A stretch of DNA of 64,000 nucleotides, taken from positions 89,316,697 through 89,380,696 of the forward strand of contig OX393551.1 of NCBI GenBank assembly GCA_947650365.1, in the 5' to 3' direction. Shown piece after piece: positions 45,590 through 56,935 of this stretch. Position 1 is the stretch's first letter, and each line of letters begins with the position of its first letter. The notes under the pieces were generated by a model, which saw only the letters and a program-made list of their open reading frames with translations, was not told the DNA's origin and did not search any database. This DNA comes from Chamaelirium japonicum (lineage: Eukaryota > Streptophyta > Magnoliopsida > Liliales > Melanthiaceae). The position numbers and the translations under genes were made by a program.

Positions 45590-46479
45590 GCTTCCTGATC
45601 AGTGTCTTGAACGTATCCTTATCACCCGCCTTAACTTCTTATATACCAAAATTCCAGCTCATGGTGGAATTTACATTTCTATCCATTTTGCGGAACATTG
45701 GATATTGTCCTTTTTTTTTTCTTGTACTAAGAGTTGTGTTTTTGCTGAATTATCACTCTCCGAGTCTCCGTAATCAATGTATTTGAGCTGTTGATTCCAT
45801 GTTAGCATCTCATTCACTTGCAATTTCTATATCCTATCCTCTCTTGGATTTGACAATTTTTAATGGCTGTCTTAGTTATATCCCATGTGGGGCATGACAT
45901 CAGTCACATGTATTATGGAAATAGCTGGTAAGGGGAGTGCATTGCATGTGTTCCTGTAGTCAAATGTTTAGTGCATTGATATCAATGGAAAGAGAAGGAA
46001 TAGGTACACACACCACATTTATAACTGATGAGAATAAGGTACTTGGTCTAGTACATTGAGATCCAGTGGAAGAGAAGGAATATGTACGCTGCTTTGATAA
46101 TTGATAGCACAATAAGGTACTTGCAGGACTATGATCAAGCGGAGGGCTAATAGCATTGGATGATATGAAAGAAATTAAGTGTTGACAAATTCCGTAATGA
46201 GTTTTAATAGTGGGGTGTGAGATTGAGTTGCTGTGGCAATGAAGCCAAGTCCAAGATGAAGCTACATCCAGTAGCAAGTTTTACATCTGAGTCAAGCTCA
46301 GGCATTACATGAAAAAGTTTCATCATAGGACTCATCTAAAAGATACTTTATAAACCTTTGTATACCTTTGGATAGAGAGAACACACACTTTGCATTTGTT
46401 TTTGTTATCGTGTTGTTTTTCAAGCAAAATCCTTTTTTGATATTGTGAATTTGATTTTATGAATTTTCCAGAGCATTAC
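45590..46479. other. Downstream flank of LTV1
   Basis: It presumably includes the LTV1 3' untranslated region. No clear AATAAA signal was seen close to the stop. Two diverged direct repeats of about 95 bp (around 45965-46130; phrase TGGAAGAGAAGGAATATGTAC) are present. No gene was recognised. Confidence 0.5.
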
Positions 46480-47690
46480 AGGTGTCGAGCTTTCAAATTT
46501 TGATTATGCTGTAAGACACGAAAACAGACCGATCAGAATTTCTTGTGCTGACCAATCAGACCGTTAACTTATTCGGTTTTTGGTTTGTTTTGGAAGACCG
46601 ATTTAAATTGAATCAGGCTGGTCAGACACTGATCACAAAGAAAATATTCATTCTTCCAGATGCGTCGGCAACTTGTCCAGGCTAATTGAATTCTGATTTT
46701 GTTGCCGATTTAAATTGAATCAGGCTGGTCAGACATTGATCACAAAGAAAATATTCATTCTTCCAGATGCGTCGGCAACTTGTCCAGGCTAATTGAAGTC
46801 TGATTTCGTTGCCGATTTAAATTGAATCAGGCTGTTCGGACATTGATCACAAAGAAAATATTCATTCTTCCAGATGCGTCGGCAACTTGTCCAGGCAAAT
46901 TGAATTCTGATTTTGTTGCTGATTTCGAGTCTGTGTCGTATTCTGGTTTGATCAACCGATCAGTGTTCTATTCCGAATGATCGGTTTGAATATTTTCTTT
47001 CCGGTAATATAGCGTATCCTATTTTTTGTAGGGATGTTTAAGGCTTTCCTACCCTATATAAGGAGCATTATGGATAAAATTTCCAAGGCTCAGTGTTTTT
47101 AAGTTTTATTTAGAGTGTGTTCTATGGCTTTTTTTAAAAGTTATATACCTTTAAGAGGCCATTCTCTATATCTTTTTGATGTTGAGTGATAGGATCTTCT
47201 TGTTTTTGATTGTTTATCACATAGGAAGCTCTTAGAGCCCTTTTCGTGTACTTGAACCTAGATCAAGGTTGAGCTCTTTCCACTACGTGGAGATTCCAAG
47301 GTCATGTGTTGGCTCTGAGTCTCGAGTTCGGAAGATTGCCGAATACCTCCCCTTTTGGAGAAGACGAGGGTCATATGTCGATACGTGAAGTGAAGTGACG
47401 TTGAGGCCGTAGCAGAGATGGTCCTGTGTGGATTAACGGTCCTGTGTGGATTAACGAAGATGGTAGCAATGAGTCTGAGCCGTGTAATGGCATAATTGCC
47501 TAATGTGTATGTCAGACCTCCGTTGGATCTAGGCTTGTGTATCTAGGAACCTTTGCATCTGGACCACATTAAAAATCTGGCGTGCCATTATGTGATTGTG
47601 TTTTTCTCTTTATTTCTGGGATTGCTTAAAATCATTGAATAACCTATTCAACCCTCCCCCCCCCCCCTCTTGTTTAATATAGAGTGGTCT
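46480..47690 (+). mobile_element. LTR-like remnant (copia SIRE/Maximus type suspected)
   Basis: It carries a TATA-like CCTATATAAGGAGC near 47053 and ends in a TTGAATAACCTATTCAACCC stretch followed by poly-C. Such CTATTCA-CCCCC text is common at the inner edge of plant SIRE-type LTRs. A 107-bp triple repeat lies upstream of the TATA-like site. No coding part or partner LTR was found, so this is a tentative solo LTR. Confidence 0.4.
46601..46921. repeat. Three 107-bp tandem repeats
   Basis: ATTTAAATTGAATCAGGCTG starts copies at 46601, 46708 and 46815. The copies differ by only a few bases, so the amplification is recent relative to its surroundings. Confidence 0.95.
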
Positions 47691-47760
47691 TTTACATTGT
47701 TTCCATCAGGGTTATTGAGCTGGGCTAGTATTCAGGCCTTGTTCCAAGTCGGAGCTACTA

Positions 47761-47996
47761 GGGGGTGTTTGGCCTGTCGAACAACTGTTCCACTCCTCAT
47801 CCAGAAGAGGGTATTCCTGTTAATATTTCTAATATAAGTTTGATGGTTCAGCGTTTCGGTTAGTATAGAAAAGCACAGAGTGATATATTATCATTCCCAA
47901 CTCTTTCATTCCACCGGAACAAATATCATCCGTTACGGATAAAAATTTAGAACTGAGATAGAAACGGACGGTTCCGGAATGATGCCAAACACTCCC
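47761..47996. mobile_element. Tourist/PIF-like MITE (copy 1)
   Basis: 236 bp with terminal inverted repeats GGGGGTGTTTGGC and GCCAAACACTCCC, flanked by CTA on both sides (47758-47760 and 47997-47999). It shares subterminal text with the copy at 56936-57179, for example CATTCCACCGGAACAA and TTCCGGAATGATGCCAAACA. The three-base duplication and GGGGGTGTTTGG ends suggest the PIF/Harbinger-Tourist group. It is non-coding. Confidence 0.8.
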
Positions 47997-48049
47997 CTAG
48001 CTTCCGCACACGTGACATCTATTTTGAGATATGGGTGACAATGGGTGGC

Positions 48050-48180
48050 TTGAATGCTATTCATTCCTCTGAGGCTTGGCTTGTACTAGCAGATAGATCT
48101 TTAAAAGAAATTGTAATGTCACCGTCATCAACCAAATTTTATCCCATTAAGATAGGACGACTATATGGAATTAAGGTTGA
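48050..48180 (+). repeat. Au-like SINE 3' remnant
   Basis: GTCATCAACCAAATTTTATCCCATTAAG and the following CTATATGGAATT resemble the conserved 3' end of plant Au SINEs (…CCCATTAAGT.GGGTCGGCTACATG). The 5' part with the pol III boxes is not convincing. Old and partial. Confidence 0.4.
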
Positions 48181-48463
48181 CAAGAATTTTTTGAAAACAT
48201 AAGAAAGGTCATTATTGATTTGTATTGCTGCATTCCTCGCTATGATTATTATTTGCTTCACTGCCCGCAAGAACATCTCTAGCTGCTGGCACCTATCTAC
48301 GACGATTAGCCACCACCCACTACTAAGGTTTACTACGTCAACAAAACCTTAATATTAGGAGGTGTTCATTCTTCCTGTACAAGATCAAGTTTTAACAACC
48401 AACGAAGGTGATATAAAGTTTCATTATTTGTTCCGTCTTACAAGAGTAACATGAAGAATAATC

Positions 48464-48746
<283 letters not shown>

Positions 48747-48799
48747 ATCACCTACGGGAGCGGTTTGCAATGGATCGAACGAACGGGATTCATTCGAAC

Positions 48800-48928
48800 C
48801 AAAATTATCGTTGCTAGCTACAGTAACAGGGAATTTTTGATCAACGAATTTGGATTGGGCCGTTTAATGGGAATCGAACGGCCCAATCCAAATTCGCTGT
48901 TACTGTAGCAGCTACAATAACAACGATT
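48800..48928. mobile_element. Short foldback element
   Basis: A perfect 20-bp stem (CGAATTTGGATTGGGCCGTT at 48845-48864 and its complement at 48877-48896) lies within longer imperfect arms (GCTACAGTAACAG / CTGTTACTGTAGC and an outer ATCGTTG). It looks like a small MITE or foldback remnant of about 130 bp. Confidence 0.6.
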
Positions 48929-48930
48929 TC

Positions 48931-49096
48931 TATTATCATGAATTATTATATGCAAGTATTATTTCGATCTTTATTGCTTAATCCATTCATATCTTGCGCA
49001 TTGGTTCTGCATCTATTATCATGAATTATTATATGCAAGTATTATTTCGATCTTTATTGCTTAATCCATTCATATCTTGCGCATTGGTTCTGCATC
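48931..49096. repeat. Exact 83-bp tandem duplication
   Basis: 48931-49013 and 49014-49096 read identically (starting TATTATCATGAATTATTATA). No change was seen between them, so the duplication is very recent. Confidence 0.95.
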
Positions 49097-49289
49097 TGCT
49101 TTGTATCATAGCACAAGTTTGGGTTAGGGAAAGTTTTTCTACGTATCATATTTGTATCTCTCTCCTATAGAATAGCCTTTGTTGCATTCTTACTATGAGC
49201 CAAAAAAACTATACATCAGAGATGAACCTCGTCCGAAATACTAGGGCTTTAGAGTTGATCCATCAATGTCTATCCGATAAGGAGATGAA

Positions 49290-50580
49290 ATTTTAAAACC
49301 AAACCAATATCCGTCTTGCTGATCGTGAGACGTACTTAACCGTAGACATGCATAAAACACTAGGGCTTCGACACATCTTTCAGTCTGGAGCTCTTGGTCA
49401 ATGTCCTTTTTCTACTCTCTCTATTTGTTCAGGTTGCAAACTCGCCAAACATGCAGTTCTCCCATTTTCTTCCAGTCTTACTCGCAGTAGAAGTCTCTTT
49501 GATCTGATATACTCTGATATCTGAGATTCAATACATCATCCTTCGATGTGTGGTTATCGCTACTATATTTTATTTGTTGATGATTTTAGCATGTATACGT
49601 GAGTCTATCTCCTCCAACACTAATCCCATGTTCCACAGATCTATCTGATTTTTTCTTTGATGGTCCACACACAGTTTGATCAGTGCATCAAGATATTCCA
49701 ACCTAATTGCGCCCTTGAATACCTCTCCGTTAATATGCAAACTCTTCTTCTGTCGTACATGACTCTCTTTTAGCACTCGTTCCCTTATACTCATGAGCAG
49801 AATGGTGTAGCTGAGCAGAATGACTGTCATATTCTTAAGACAGACACACTTTCTTCTTCTTTCTGTTTTTTTTCCCTCTCACCTTCTGGGCTGAGGTTAT
49901 TATGATCGATCTTAATCAACCTTATTAACATCACCATTCTTCAGATTTTCTGCGTGCATGCGCCGGGGGTGTGTGTGTGTCTTCTCACGAGTTCTTTTGC
50001 TTCTTCTCCTTTTGACTACAACATGCTTAGTACATCCGGATGCACATATTTTATCGTTCCACCTCTTGAGTGCATAAAGCTATTAAAAAATGCAGTTAAG
50101 CGTGTTATCTTAGCGCTTAGTGTCGAGCATAAGAAGTATCGTTACTATGACCCTTGACTAATCGTCTTTGCATCTCTCACAACGTCACCTTTGTTTAGAA
50201 GGCCACTTACTACTCTGCGGCTCAGGACCTTACATTTCTGGAGACTCCTCTCATTTTGCTTTTGAATATTTAGCATCCTTTTGCTTTCGTCCATCCCACC
50301 TACTCCACATGCACTGCTTTTCTCATCCTCACTGTTGCCACCCACCTATGTCACTCCCTACTTTTCTGAGGATTCTTCTGTGGACTCCTCTCCTTTCATG
50401 TCGTCCTCTCCTAGTTGGGTTTTTACCCGTTTTTCTTAAGACTATAGTCGTCAGTACAATCCCAGTTCTTTCTCTCCTCGACTTGAGCACTTGGTTCTAC
50501 GTGCCTACTCTGATGCTGATCGGGTAAGGGATCCGACTACTCGCCGATCGACTACTGACTACTATTTGTTTTTTGGAGAC
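49290..50580 (+). pseudogene. Decayed copia integrase-region fragment
   Basis: Plus-strand text CKLAKHAVLPFSSSLTRS followed by LFDLIYSDI (about 49430-49520) is GAG-pre-integrase and integrase start. A later piece (about 50030-50155, TSGCTYFIVPPLECIKL to HKKYRYYDP) matches the corresponding part of the copia at 50888-56155. The fragment has no LTRs and many breaks. It is a fossil of a related copia in the opposite orientation. Confidence 0.75.
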
Positions 50581-50662
50581 TCTTTAGCTATTGTCTTGTA
50601 TATATATTAAGATCTTGCCCTAATAAGATGAGAGATAGTCATCCTCTTTCAAAACCTAGCAC

Positions 50663-50694
50663 CTCTCTCTCTCACTCTCTCTCTCTCTCTCTCT
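50663..50694. repeat. (CT)n microsatellite
   Basis: About 32 bp of near-perfect CT repeats. Confidence 0.9.
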
Positions 50695-50824
50695 AGGGTT
50701 ATTGATGACAGTTGGGATAGGGACTGAGTTTTAAAAGGTGGATTGTCAAGTGTTTGTTGTTATGAGTACAAGGACGTCTATCCGGCTTTGTATGGTGGAG
50801 TCCATGAGTATTTGGTTTAAAGTT

Positions 50825-50887
50825 GGAATGTTCTTTTATAAATAAAGGGTTATTGGGGGGTTGTTAGTAGACTTTGGAATATGAAAT
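50825..50887. repeat. Minisatellite unit left of the copia insertion
   Basis: GGAATGTTCTTTTATAAATA and GGGGGGTTGTTAGTAGACTT recur at 56206-56280 and 56302-56370. The copia element therefore landed at the end of the first unit and split the array. Confidence 0.85.
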
Positions 50888-51026
50888 TGTTAGGAGATGT
50901 CGGCTAGGGTTTGGAGAGAATGGAATGAATCTTATTAAGGGACTGAAGCCCAATATATAAGTACATGTATACACATAGAACCCGACCCGACTATACATAG
51001 AACCCGACCCGGTATATACATTAACA
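50888..51026 (-). repeat. 3' LTR (139 bp) of the short-LTR copia
   Basis: Ends TGTTAGGAG...TTAACA on the plus strand, with two AGAACCCGACCC-type repeats inside. Matches 56017-56155. Confidence 0.95.
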
Positions 51027-51039
51027 CTTTTCCTCAAAC

Positions 51040-54000
51040 TCACGGTGTATCATGTACCGAGAGTTTGCTTTTAAAATGAGGAAATCTAGCAATCGTCAGG
51101 GGCTTTGTGAGAAAATCAGCAGTCTGCTCCGTCGAGGAAATGAACGGCAAGGAGATTATGTTTGCAAGAAACTCCTGCCGAACATAATGACAGTCGACCT
51201 CGATGTGTTTGGTCCGCTCATGAAAAACCGGGTTGCTAGCAATTTGAATGGCACTCCGGTTGTCACAGAACAGAGGTGTAGCCCCAGAAATCCTGACTCC
51301 CAAATCGAGTAGAAGACATAGAAGCCAGACAATCTCGGCAGCGGTGGAAGCTATAGCTCGGTATTCGGCTTCGGTGCTAGAGCGTGCAACAGACTCCTGT
51401 TTCTTGCTGCGCTAAGAAATGAGAGAATCACCAAGAAACACATAGTAGCCGGTAGTAGATCGACGAGTAGCAACATCGCCAGCCCAATTGGCATCGGAGT
51501 AAGCATGCAGAACTAATGGAGATGTGGAGGGAAAAAGCAGCGATCAAGTGACAGTGCCACGGAGATACCGAATAATTCAAAGGACCGCTGCATAATGAAC
51601 TGAGCAAGGAGATTGAACGAACTGACATATAATACCGACGGCATGGGCAATGTCAGGCCTAGTCATGGTGAGATAAACGAGCATCCCAACCAGCCGCTGA
51701 TAATGAGAGATATCCTGGAGAGGCTCACCATCGGTAGAGAGAAACTTCAAGTTAAGCTACATATGCGTGTTAGCAGTACGAGAATCAGTAAGAGCAGCCT
51801 CGATAAAAATATCGGAGATGTACTTCTGCTGGGAGATCAACAATCCTCGAGCTGATCGGGCAATCTCAAGACCAAGAAAGTACCAGAGAGGGTCGAGATC
51901 CTTCATATCAAACTGGCTCTGGAGATAGCGCTGAAAGGAAGCTATGGTAGCACTGTCATCCCCGGTGATAATCATGTCATCCACATACAGAAGTAATACA
52001 GCAATACCCTGACTGGAGGAGCGGGTGAACAGAGTGTAGTCAGAGGATCTCTCAACAAACCCCACTGCCAGAACTGCACTACGAAAGCGCTCAAACCATG
52101 CCCGAGGTGCTTGTTTGAGCCCATAGATAGCACAGCATAAATGACAAACGTGCCTGGAGGAACTGAAACGCCCAGAGGAGGAGCCATGTATACTTTCTCG
52201 GAGAGGTTACCGTGGAGGAACGCATTGGTGACATCCATCTGATGGAGAGGCCACCCTCGAGCAGCTGCCACAGCTAAGAGGGTGCGCAAAGTAGTCATCC
52301 GAGCAACTGGAGCAAACGTCTCATTGTAATCAATCCTATACTCTTGGGAGAAGCCACGAGTAACGAGGTGGGCCTTGTGCCGGTCAATGGATCCGTCAGG
52401 TCGAGTCTTGACCTTGAATATCCACTTGCAGCTAACAGGCACCACGCCTGAGGGACAAGGCACCAAATCCCATGCCTGGGTCCGCTGAAAAGCCTCAAGC
52501 TCAACTGACATGGCCTGCCGCCACTCTGGATGTAAAGCTGCCTCACAGTATGATTGGGGCTCCCGGTGGGTATGAAGAGCAGTAAGAAAAGCCTGATAAG
52601 ATGGCGAATAGGAGGGAATAACAGAGTAGCCAGAGGAGTCAAGAGAGTCTAAGAGAAAGGCAGAGTAGCCAAACCTGTCCGAAGAGTAGTCATATCTGTC
52701 AGAAGGGTGATGTTCGCATGCCGGGTAGCACCGAACAGGAGCAGGATCCACGACCGGGGAGGAAGGGGCAGCAGCATCAGGCGAGGGAGTAAAAGTGTGA
52801 ACCGACTCTGGAGGAGAAGCTGCAGACCGACGAACATAGACATGAGTAACAAGTGGTGGTGGAGGTGACGAGGGAGACGGAGGAGGTGGTGGTGGAGGTG
52901 GTAGGGAAGATGGTGGTGGAGGAGGCATGGGTGGTGCAGCAGAAAATGGAGGTAGAACGGGGATGTGGAGAAGTAATGAGGGCGAGGAAGGTGACGCAGG
53001 AGGCAAGGAAAGATCCCGAGACTCAGGGAAAAAGTACAGGACATCCTCAACAAAGGAAACATGATGGGAGACACGGATCCGGTGATCCAAGGGATCGTAA
53101 CAACGATACCCCTTGTGCTCCCGACTGAGCCCCAAGTGAACACACCTAACAGATCTCGCAGAGAGTTTGGTGCGCTCATGAGGAGGAAGAAGAACGAAGC
53201 ACGTGCAACCAAACGTGCGAAGAAGAGAGTAGTCAGGTGGGCTGGAGTGAAGGCGCTCATATGGGGTGGCACCGGACATAGCAGACGACAGAGTGATATT
53301 GATGAGGTGGACAGCCGTCATAACAGCTTCAGCCCAGTAGGAGTGAGGAACAGATGCATAGAGAAGCAATGCTCGTGCGGTCTCAAGGACATGACGATGT
53401 TTGCGTTCAGTAACTCCGTTCTGCTCATGGGTGTGGGGACAGGACTGCTGGTGAAGAGTTCTGTGAGATTGAAGAATCTCACGTATCTCAGAGGAGAGAT
53501 ACTCCTTGGCACAATCAAACCGAAAAGTCTTGATGCGCCGACCAATCTTAGTATGTATCATAGTGGTGAATCTTCTAAAGATGTGAGGGACTTCAGACCG
53601 GTAACGCATAAGATAAACCCAGGTGCACCTAGAGTAGTCATCGATAAAACACACATAATACATGAAACCAGAAATAGATGCAACAGGTGCAGGACCCCAA
53701 ATGTTAGAATGTACTAAATCAAATAAAGCATCAGATTGGGAAGCACTAACAGAGAAAGGAAGGGCTAGATGCTTTGCCAGTCTACAACCCGTACAAACAG
53801 AGAGAGGGGAGAAGGACGCTTGATCCAAAGCGCCTGAACGGAAAACACTTTTGAGTCGATCACTCGATATATGACCTAACCTTCTGTGCCACAGGTCGGT
53901 ATCAGAAGTAACAGACATAATAGATGCAACAGGAACAGAAGACACATGTAGATGGTCCAGCTGGTAAAGTCCTCCTGCTCTACGGCCCAATCTAATCCTC

Positions 54001-54329
54001 TGACCCGTCCGTGAATCCTGCACAACACAAATAGAAGGGGTGAAGGTGATAGTTAGTCCAGAGTCGTAAAGAGAACTGATAGAAATTAGATTAATGTTAA
54101 GACGGGGGGCATGATGGACATGGGGCAGGGTCAGACGACCAGAAGGATCAGAGGTAGTAGTGATTGATCCACATTGCGGTATAGGGACTAAAGTTCCATC
54201 CGCAGTGCGGACCTCTAGGTGAGTGGGAGTAGGAGAATAGTCAGTGAGTACAGTGGAGTCAAAGGTGAGGTGACAGGAGGCACCCGAATCGAAGATCCAT
54301 GGAGTAGTAGTACCAGAGGTGGTAGACAA
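51040..54329 (-). pseudogene. Copia pol: protease, integrase, reverse transcriptase, RNase H
   Basis: The largest open segment (54329-51972) encodes about 785 residues. It starts at the protease (WIFDSGASCHLTFDST), passes the GAG-pre-integrase (DLWHRRLGHISSDRL, then CTGCRLAKH) and integrase core (FDLVHSNIWGPAP, FIDDYSRCTWVYL, HTHEQNGVTERKHR), and reaches the reverse transcriptase start (WIFKVKTRPDGSIDRHKA, MDVTNAFLHGNLSEKVYM). A Pro-rich spacer lies at about 54329 minus 1.4 kb. The YVDDMIITG region (about 51985) and RNase H end (FCDNRSAIQIASNPVFHERT, 51240) follow in other segments. It has a few breaks, so it is probably not active by itself. Confidence 0.9.
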
Positions 54330-54454
54330 GCCGTGAGTAGTCGCAGAGCCGGTGGAGGCTAGGTGACGAAGGAGGAGCTCCTCGAGGCGCTGAAGACGAT
54401 CCGGCTCAGGCGCGGAAGAAGGTGCAGTGGTAGCAGTGTGGAGAGTTGAGGGCT

Positions 54455-55435
54455 CTACAGTAGCCGCTGTACCACCAAAGTGGCGGAAGGAGGACGGGCC
54501 ACGTCCACGGCTCTGTCCACCTCGACCGCCTCGTCGATCGTCCCGGGAAGAAGGAGCCCAGCGTGATGTTTTCTCATCCGGACCCCAGCGGGGGTTGCGT
54601 AGAGGACGTGTATGATATTCACGCTTCTTGTGTCCGAGCTCCTTGCAGTAGTAACAGAAGACAGACTCATCGGAGAACCCGGCCGCCAGGACGGTGTCTG
54701 AGCCAGGAGCAAGTAGAGGAGGACGAGTTCCCTGAGTCTGAGTCGAGTCTCCTCATCGACCAGGGCGAGAAGGGCATCCTCTAGCCTAGGGAGTGGCTCA
54801 TGGTGTAGGAGTTGAGCAGCGATGAGAGCAAAGTCCGGCCGAAGCGCTGCCAAGAACTGGTGCAGGTGGCCCTCATCAAGGTAGCACTGGAAATCCCTAG
54901 AGCGTGGGCAAGCATACCGCTCCAGGATCAGGGTGTCCAGCTCATTCCAGTAGGCACTCATCAGACTGAAGAAATCCTGAATCGTACGCTCCCCCTGACG
55001 AGCAGACTGCGAGTCACAGATAAGCTGATGCCGACGGACGCCACCGCGTGGGAGAAACCGATCCCGGAGATACTCCCATATCGCGCGCGCTGTGGGAAGG
55101 CAGCCGATGGGAGCAAGGAGCGGATGAGCAACGAAATCTAGGAGATAGGCCCGGATGGCTTGATCGTGGCAACGCCACGTGAGAGCAGCAACTGTGGCTG
55201 CCGTGGTAGCAGTCGCAGCAAAAGATGTGACACTGCTGGTGATAGAGGAGGAACCGGAGGAGGCAGCTGGAGGAGAATCATCGCCGGTGATGTGACCCCA
55301 AAGATCGCGACTGGAGAGCGCGGCCTCGACGGTGAGTGACCAATCAAGCCAGTCGCTGACCGAGGACAACTGAAAGGTGACCGCCTTCAGGGGTGGAGAG
55401 ATCGCAACGATGGACGGCACTGGAGGAGACACCAT
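54455..55435 (-). CDS. gag: Copia gag of the short-LTR element
   Basis: 326 residues on the minus strand. It starts MVSPPVPSIVAISPPLKAVT and continues FQLSSVSDWLDWSLTVEAAL, a copia-type gag N terminus, with WEYLRDRF and HLHQFLAALRPDF further on. This is the UBN2/retrotran_gag pattern. It forms the particle shell. The frame overlaps nothing known and follows the C-rich leader. Confidence 0.8.
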   Translation of the reverse strand: MVSPPVPSIVAISPPLKAVTFQLSSVSDWLDWSLTVEAALSSRDLWGHITGDDSPPAASSGSSSITSSVTSFAATATTAATVAALTWRCHDQAIRAYLLDFVAHPLLAPIGCLPTARAIWEYLRDRFLPRGGVRRHQLICDSQSARQGERTIQDFFSLMSAYWNELDTLILERYACPRSRDFQCYLDEGHLHQFLAALRPDFALIAAQLLHHEPLPRLEDALLALVDEETRLRLRELVLLYLLLAQTPSWRPGSPMSLSSVTTARSSDTRSVNIIHVLYATPAGVRMRKHHAGLLLPGTIDEAVEVDRAVDVARPPSATLVVQRLL

Positions 55436-56004
55436 GGAGGAAACTCAAAGGAGAGGGGAACCGGGACAGGGCTTGCAGGTGGAGGGGAGGGGTCGGGGGT
55501 GCTGGGGGGGCCTGTCGGTCGGAGGGAGGGGTCATGAGGGTTGATCGGATGGAGGAGAGGGACCGGGGGGGCTGGGGGAGCCTGTTGGGTGGAGGGAGGG
55601 GTCGGGAGGGCTGGGGGGGGGGCTGGGCGGGCAAAGGAGAGGGGTCGGGGGGGCTGGGCGGGCAGAAGGAAGGGGTTGGGGGGGGCCGGGCGGGCGGAGG
55701 GGAGAGGTCGGGGGGGTCAGGCGGGTGGAGGGGAGCGGTCGGGGGGGCCAGGTGGGCGGAGGGGAGGTGCGGGGGAGGGGGTGCGGGCGGGCGGAGGGGA
55801 GGTGCAGGGAGGGGTCGGGGGGGCCTTGCGGGCAGAGGAGAGAGGTGGGGAGGGGTCGAGGGGGCCTTGCGGGCGGAGGAGAGAGGCGGGGAGGTCGGAG
55901 GGGGGCTGCCTGGTGAAGGGGAAGACCGGAGGAGGGCTGCCGGGTCGAGGGGGAGACCGGAGGTGGCTGCCGTCGTCACCGTCGTCGCACGAGAAAACCC
56001 TAGA
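55436..56004 (-). other. C-rich (G-rich on plus strand) repetitive leader of the copia element
   Basis: Between the primer site and gag, about 570 bp of imperfect 25-35-bp repeats such as GGGCGGAGGGGAGG and TCGGGGGGGCTGGG on the plus strand. Pro-rich open frames on the minus strand are by-products of this composition. Many G runs of four or more occur on the plus strand. Confidence 0.8.
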
Positions 56005-56016
56005 GCTCTGATACCA
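56005..56016 (-). other. Primer binding site TGGTATCAGAGC
   Basis: Exact complement of the 3' end of plant initiator tRNA-Met, directly next to the 5' LTR. Confidence 0.95.
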
Positions 56017-56155
56017 TGTTAGGAGATGACGGCTAGGGTTTGGAGAGAATGGAATAAATCTCATTGAGGGACTGAAGCCCAATATATAAGTACATGTATA
56101 CACATAGAACCCGACCCAACTGTACATAGAACCCGACCCGGTATATACATTAACA
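56017..56155 (-). repeat. 5' LTR (139 bp) of the short-LTR copia
   Basis: Partner of 50888-51026. Followed by the GAAAT duplication. Confidence 0.95.
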
Positions 56156-56374
56156 GAAATAAAAAATAAAAATTCTCTGCATCTCTCATCTATTGGATCT
56201 CACTTGGAATGGTCTTTTATAAATAAAGGGTTATTGGGGGGTTGTTAGTAGACTTTGGAATATGAAATAAAAAATAAAAATTCTCTCTCTCTCTCTCTGC
56301 TGGAATGTTCTTTTATAAATATAGAGTTATTGGGGGGTTGTTAGTAGACTTTGGAATATGAAATAAAAAATAAA

Positions 56375-56434
<60 letters not shown>
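56156..56434. repeat. Minisatellite and (CT)n right of the copia insertion
   Basis: Two more units of about 95 bp (starting at 56206 and 56302), each ending in GAAATAAAAAATAAAAATTC and a CT run. The last CT run extends to 56434. Confidence 0.9.
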
Positions 56435-56437
<3 letters not shown>

Positions 56438-56935
56438 GTGTGAATAAAAAAAAAAAAAGTTAACAAACCTGGTAAACCACACTCACCCCGACCAGCAGGC
56501 ATTAGATGGGTGTGGGCGGATGCGACATCCTGATGCTGCCAACATGGAGCAAACCTTGATGGCGTTGGTCTTGCATGAAAATTCTAGAATGTTAAAGGCA
56601 GTCCAAGATGGTGGAACCTTTCTCGTTGCTAGTATTTGGTTTATGCCGTATCGCCCCTTCAACCAACCAACCAACCAATCAGCTGCTGCCCCATGCGTGA
56701 ACCAACAAACCAAGCACTTAGCTATGCCCCTGCTGGTTAACCTCTAAGAGAAGTATTCAAGCAAAGATGTAGACTTCTTGGAGGCCTACAAAGATTCATC
56801 TTTCATCCTGTCAGATATCACCGAATTCGATTGGCATTAATATATAGAGATGCCTAGCTAGCTAGGTTGCCACATTCCCGAGGCCTGATTCTGAAATCGG
56901 GAGGTCATCGGCCTTGGATGCACGATGGATGTTAA
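56435..56935. other. No gene recognised
   Basis: Mixed sequence with a short CCAACCAACCAACCAA run near 56663. The open frames in it show no family resemblance. Confidence 0.5.

Larger units (their letters stand above)
50888..56155 (-). mobile_element. Ty1/copia element with very short (139-bp) LTRs, nearly complete
   Basis: 5.27 kb on the minus strand, flanked by GAAAT duplications (50883-50887 and 56156-56160). The LTRs at 50888-51026 and 56017-56155 are both 139 bp and differ at six sites by eye (about 96 percent identity), giving a rough age of one to two million years at usual plant rates. The perfect initiator tRNA-Met primer site TGGTATCAGAGC lies at 56016-56005 and a purine-rich tract (TTTGAGGAAAAG, minus) at 51038-51027. 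It holds gag, protease, integrase, reverse transcriptase and RNase H in copia order. It looks structurally complete but has a few breaks in its coding part. Confidence 0.95.

Noticed and set aside
53061-53717. Plus-strand 218-residue frame
   Set aside because: Shadow of the copia pol gene on the minus strand.
55344-56022. Pro-rich and Gly-rich proteins in the copia leader
   Set aside because: By-products of C/G-rich leader repeats; the real gag starts at 55435 in a different frame.
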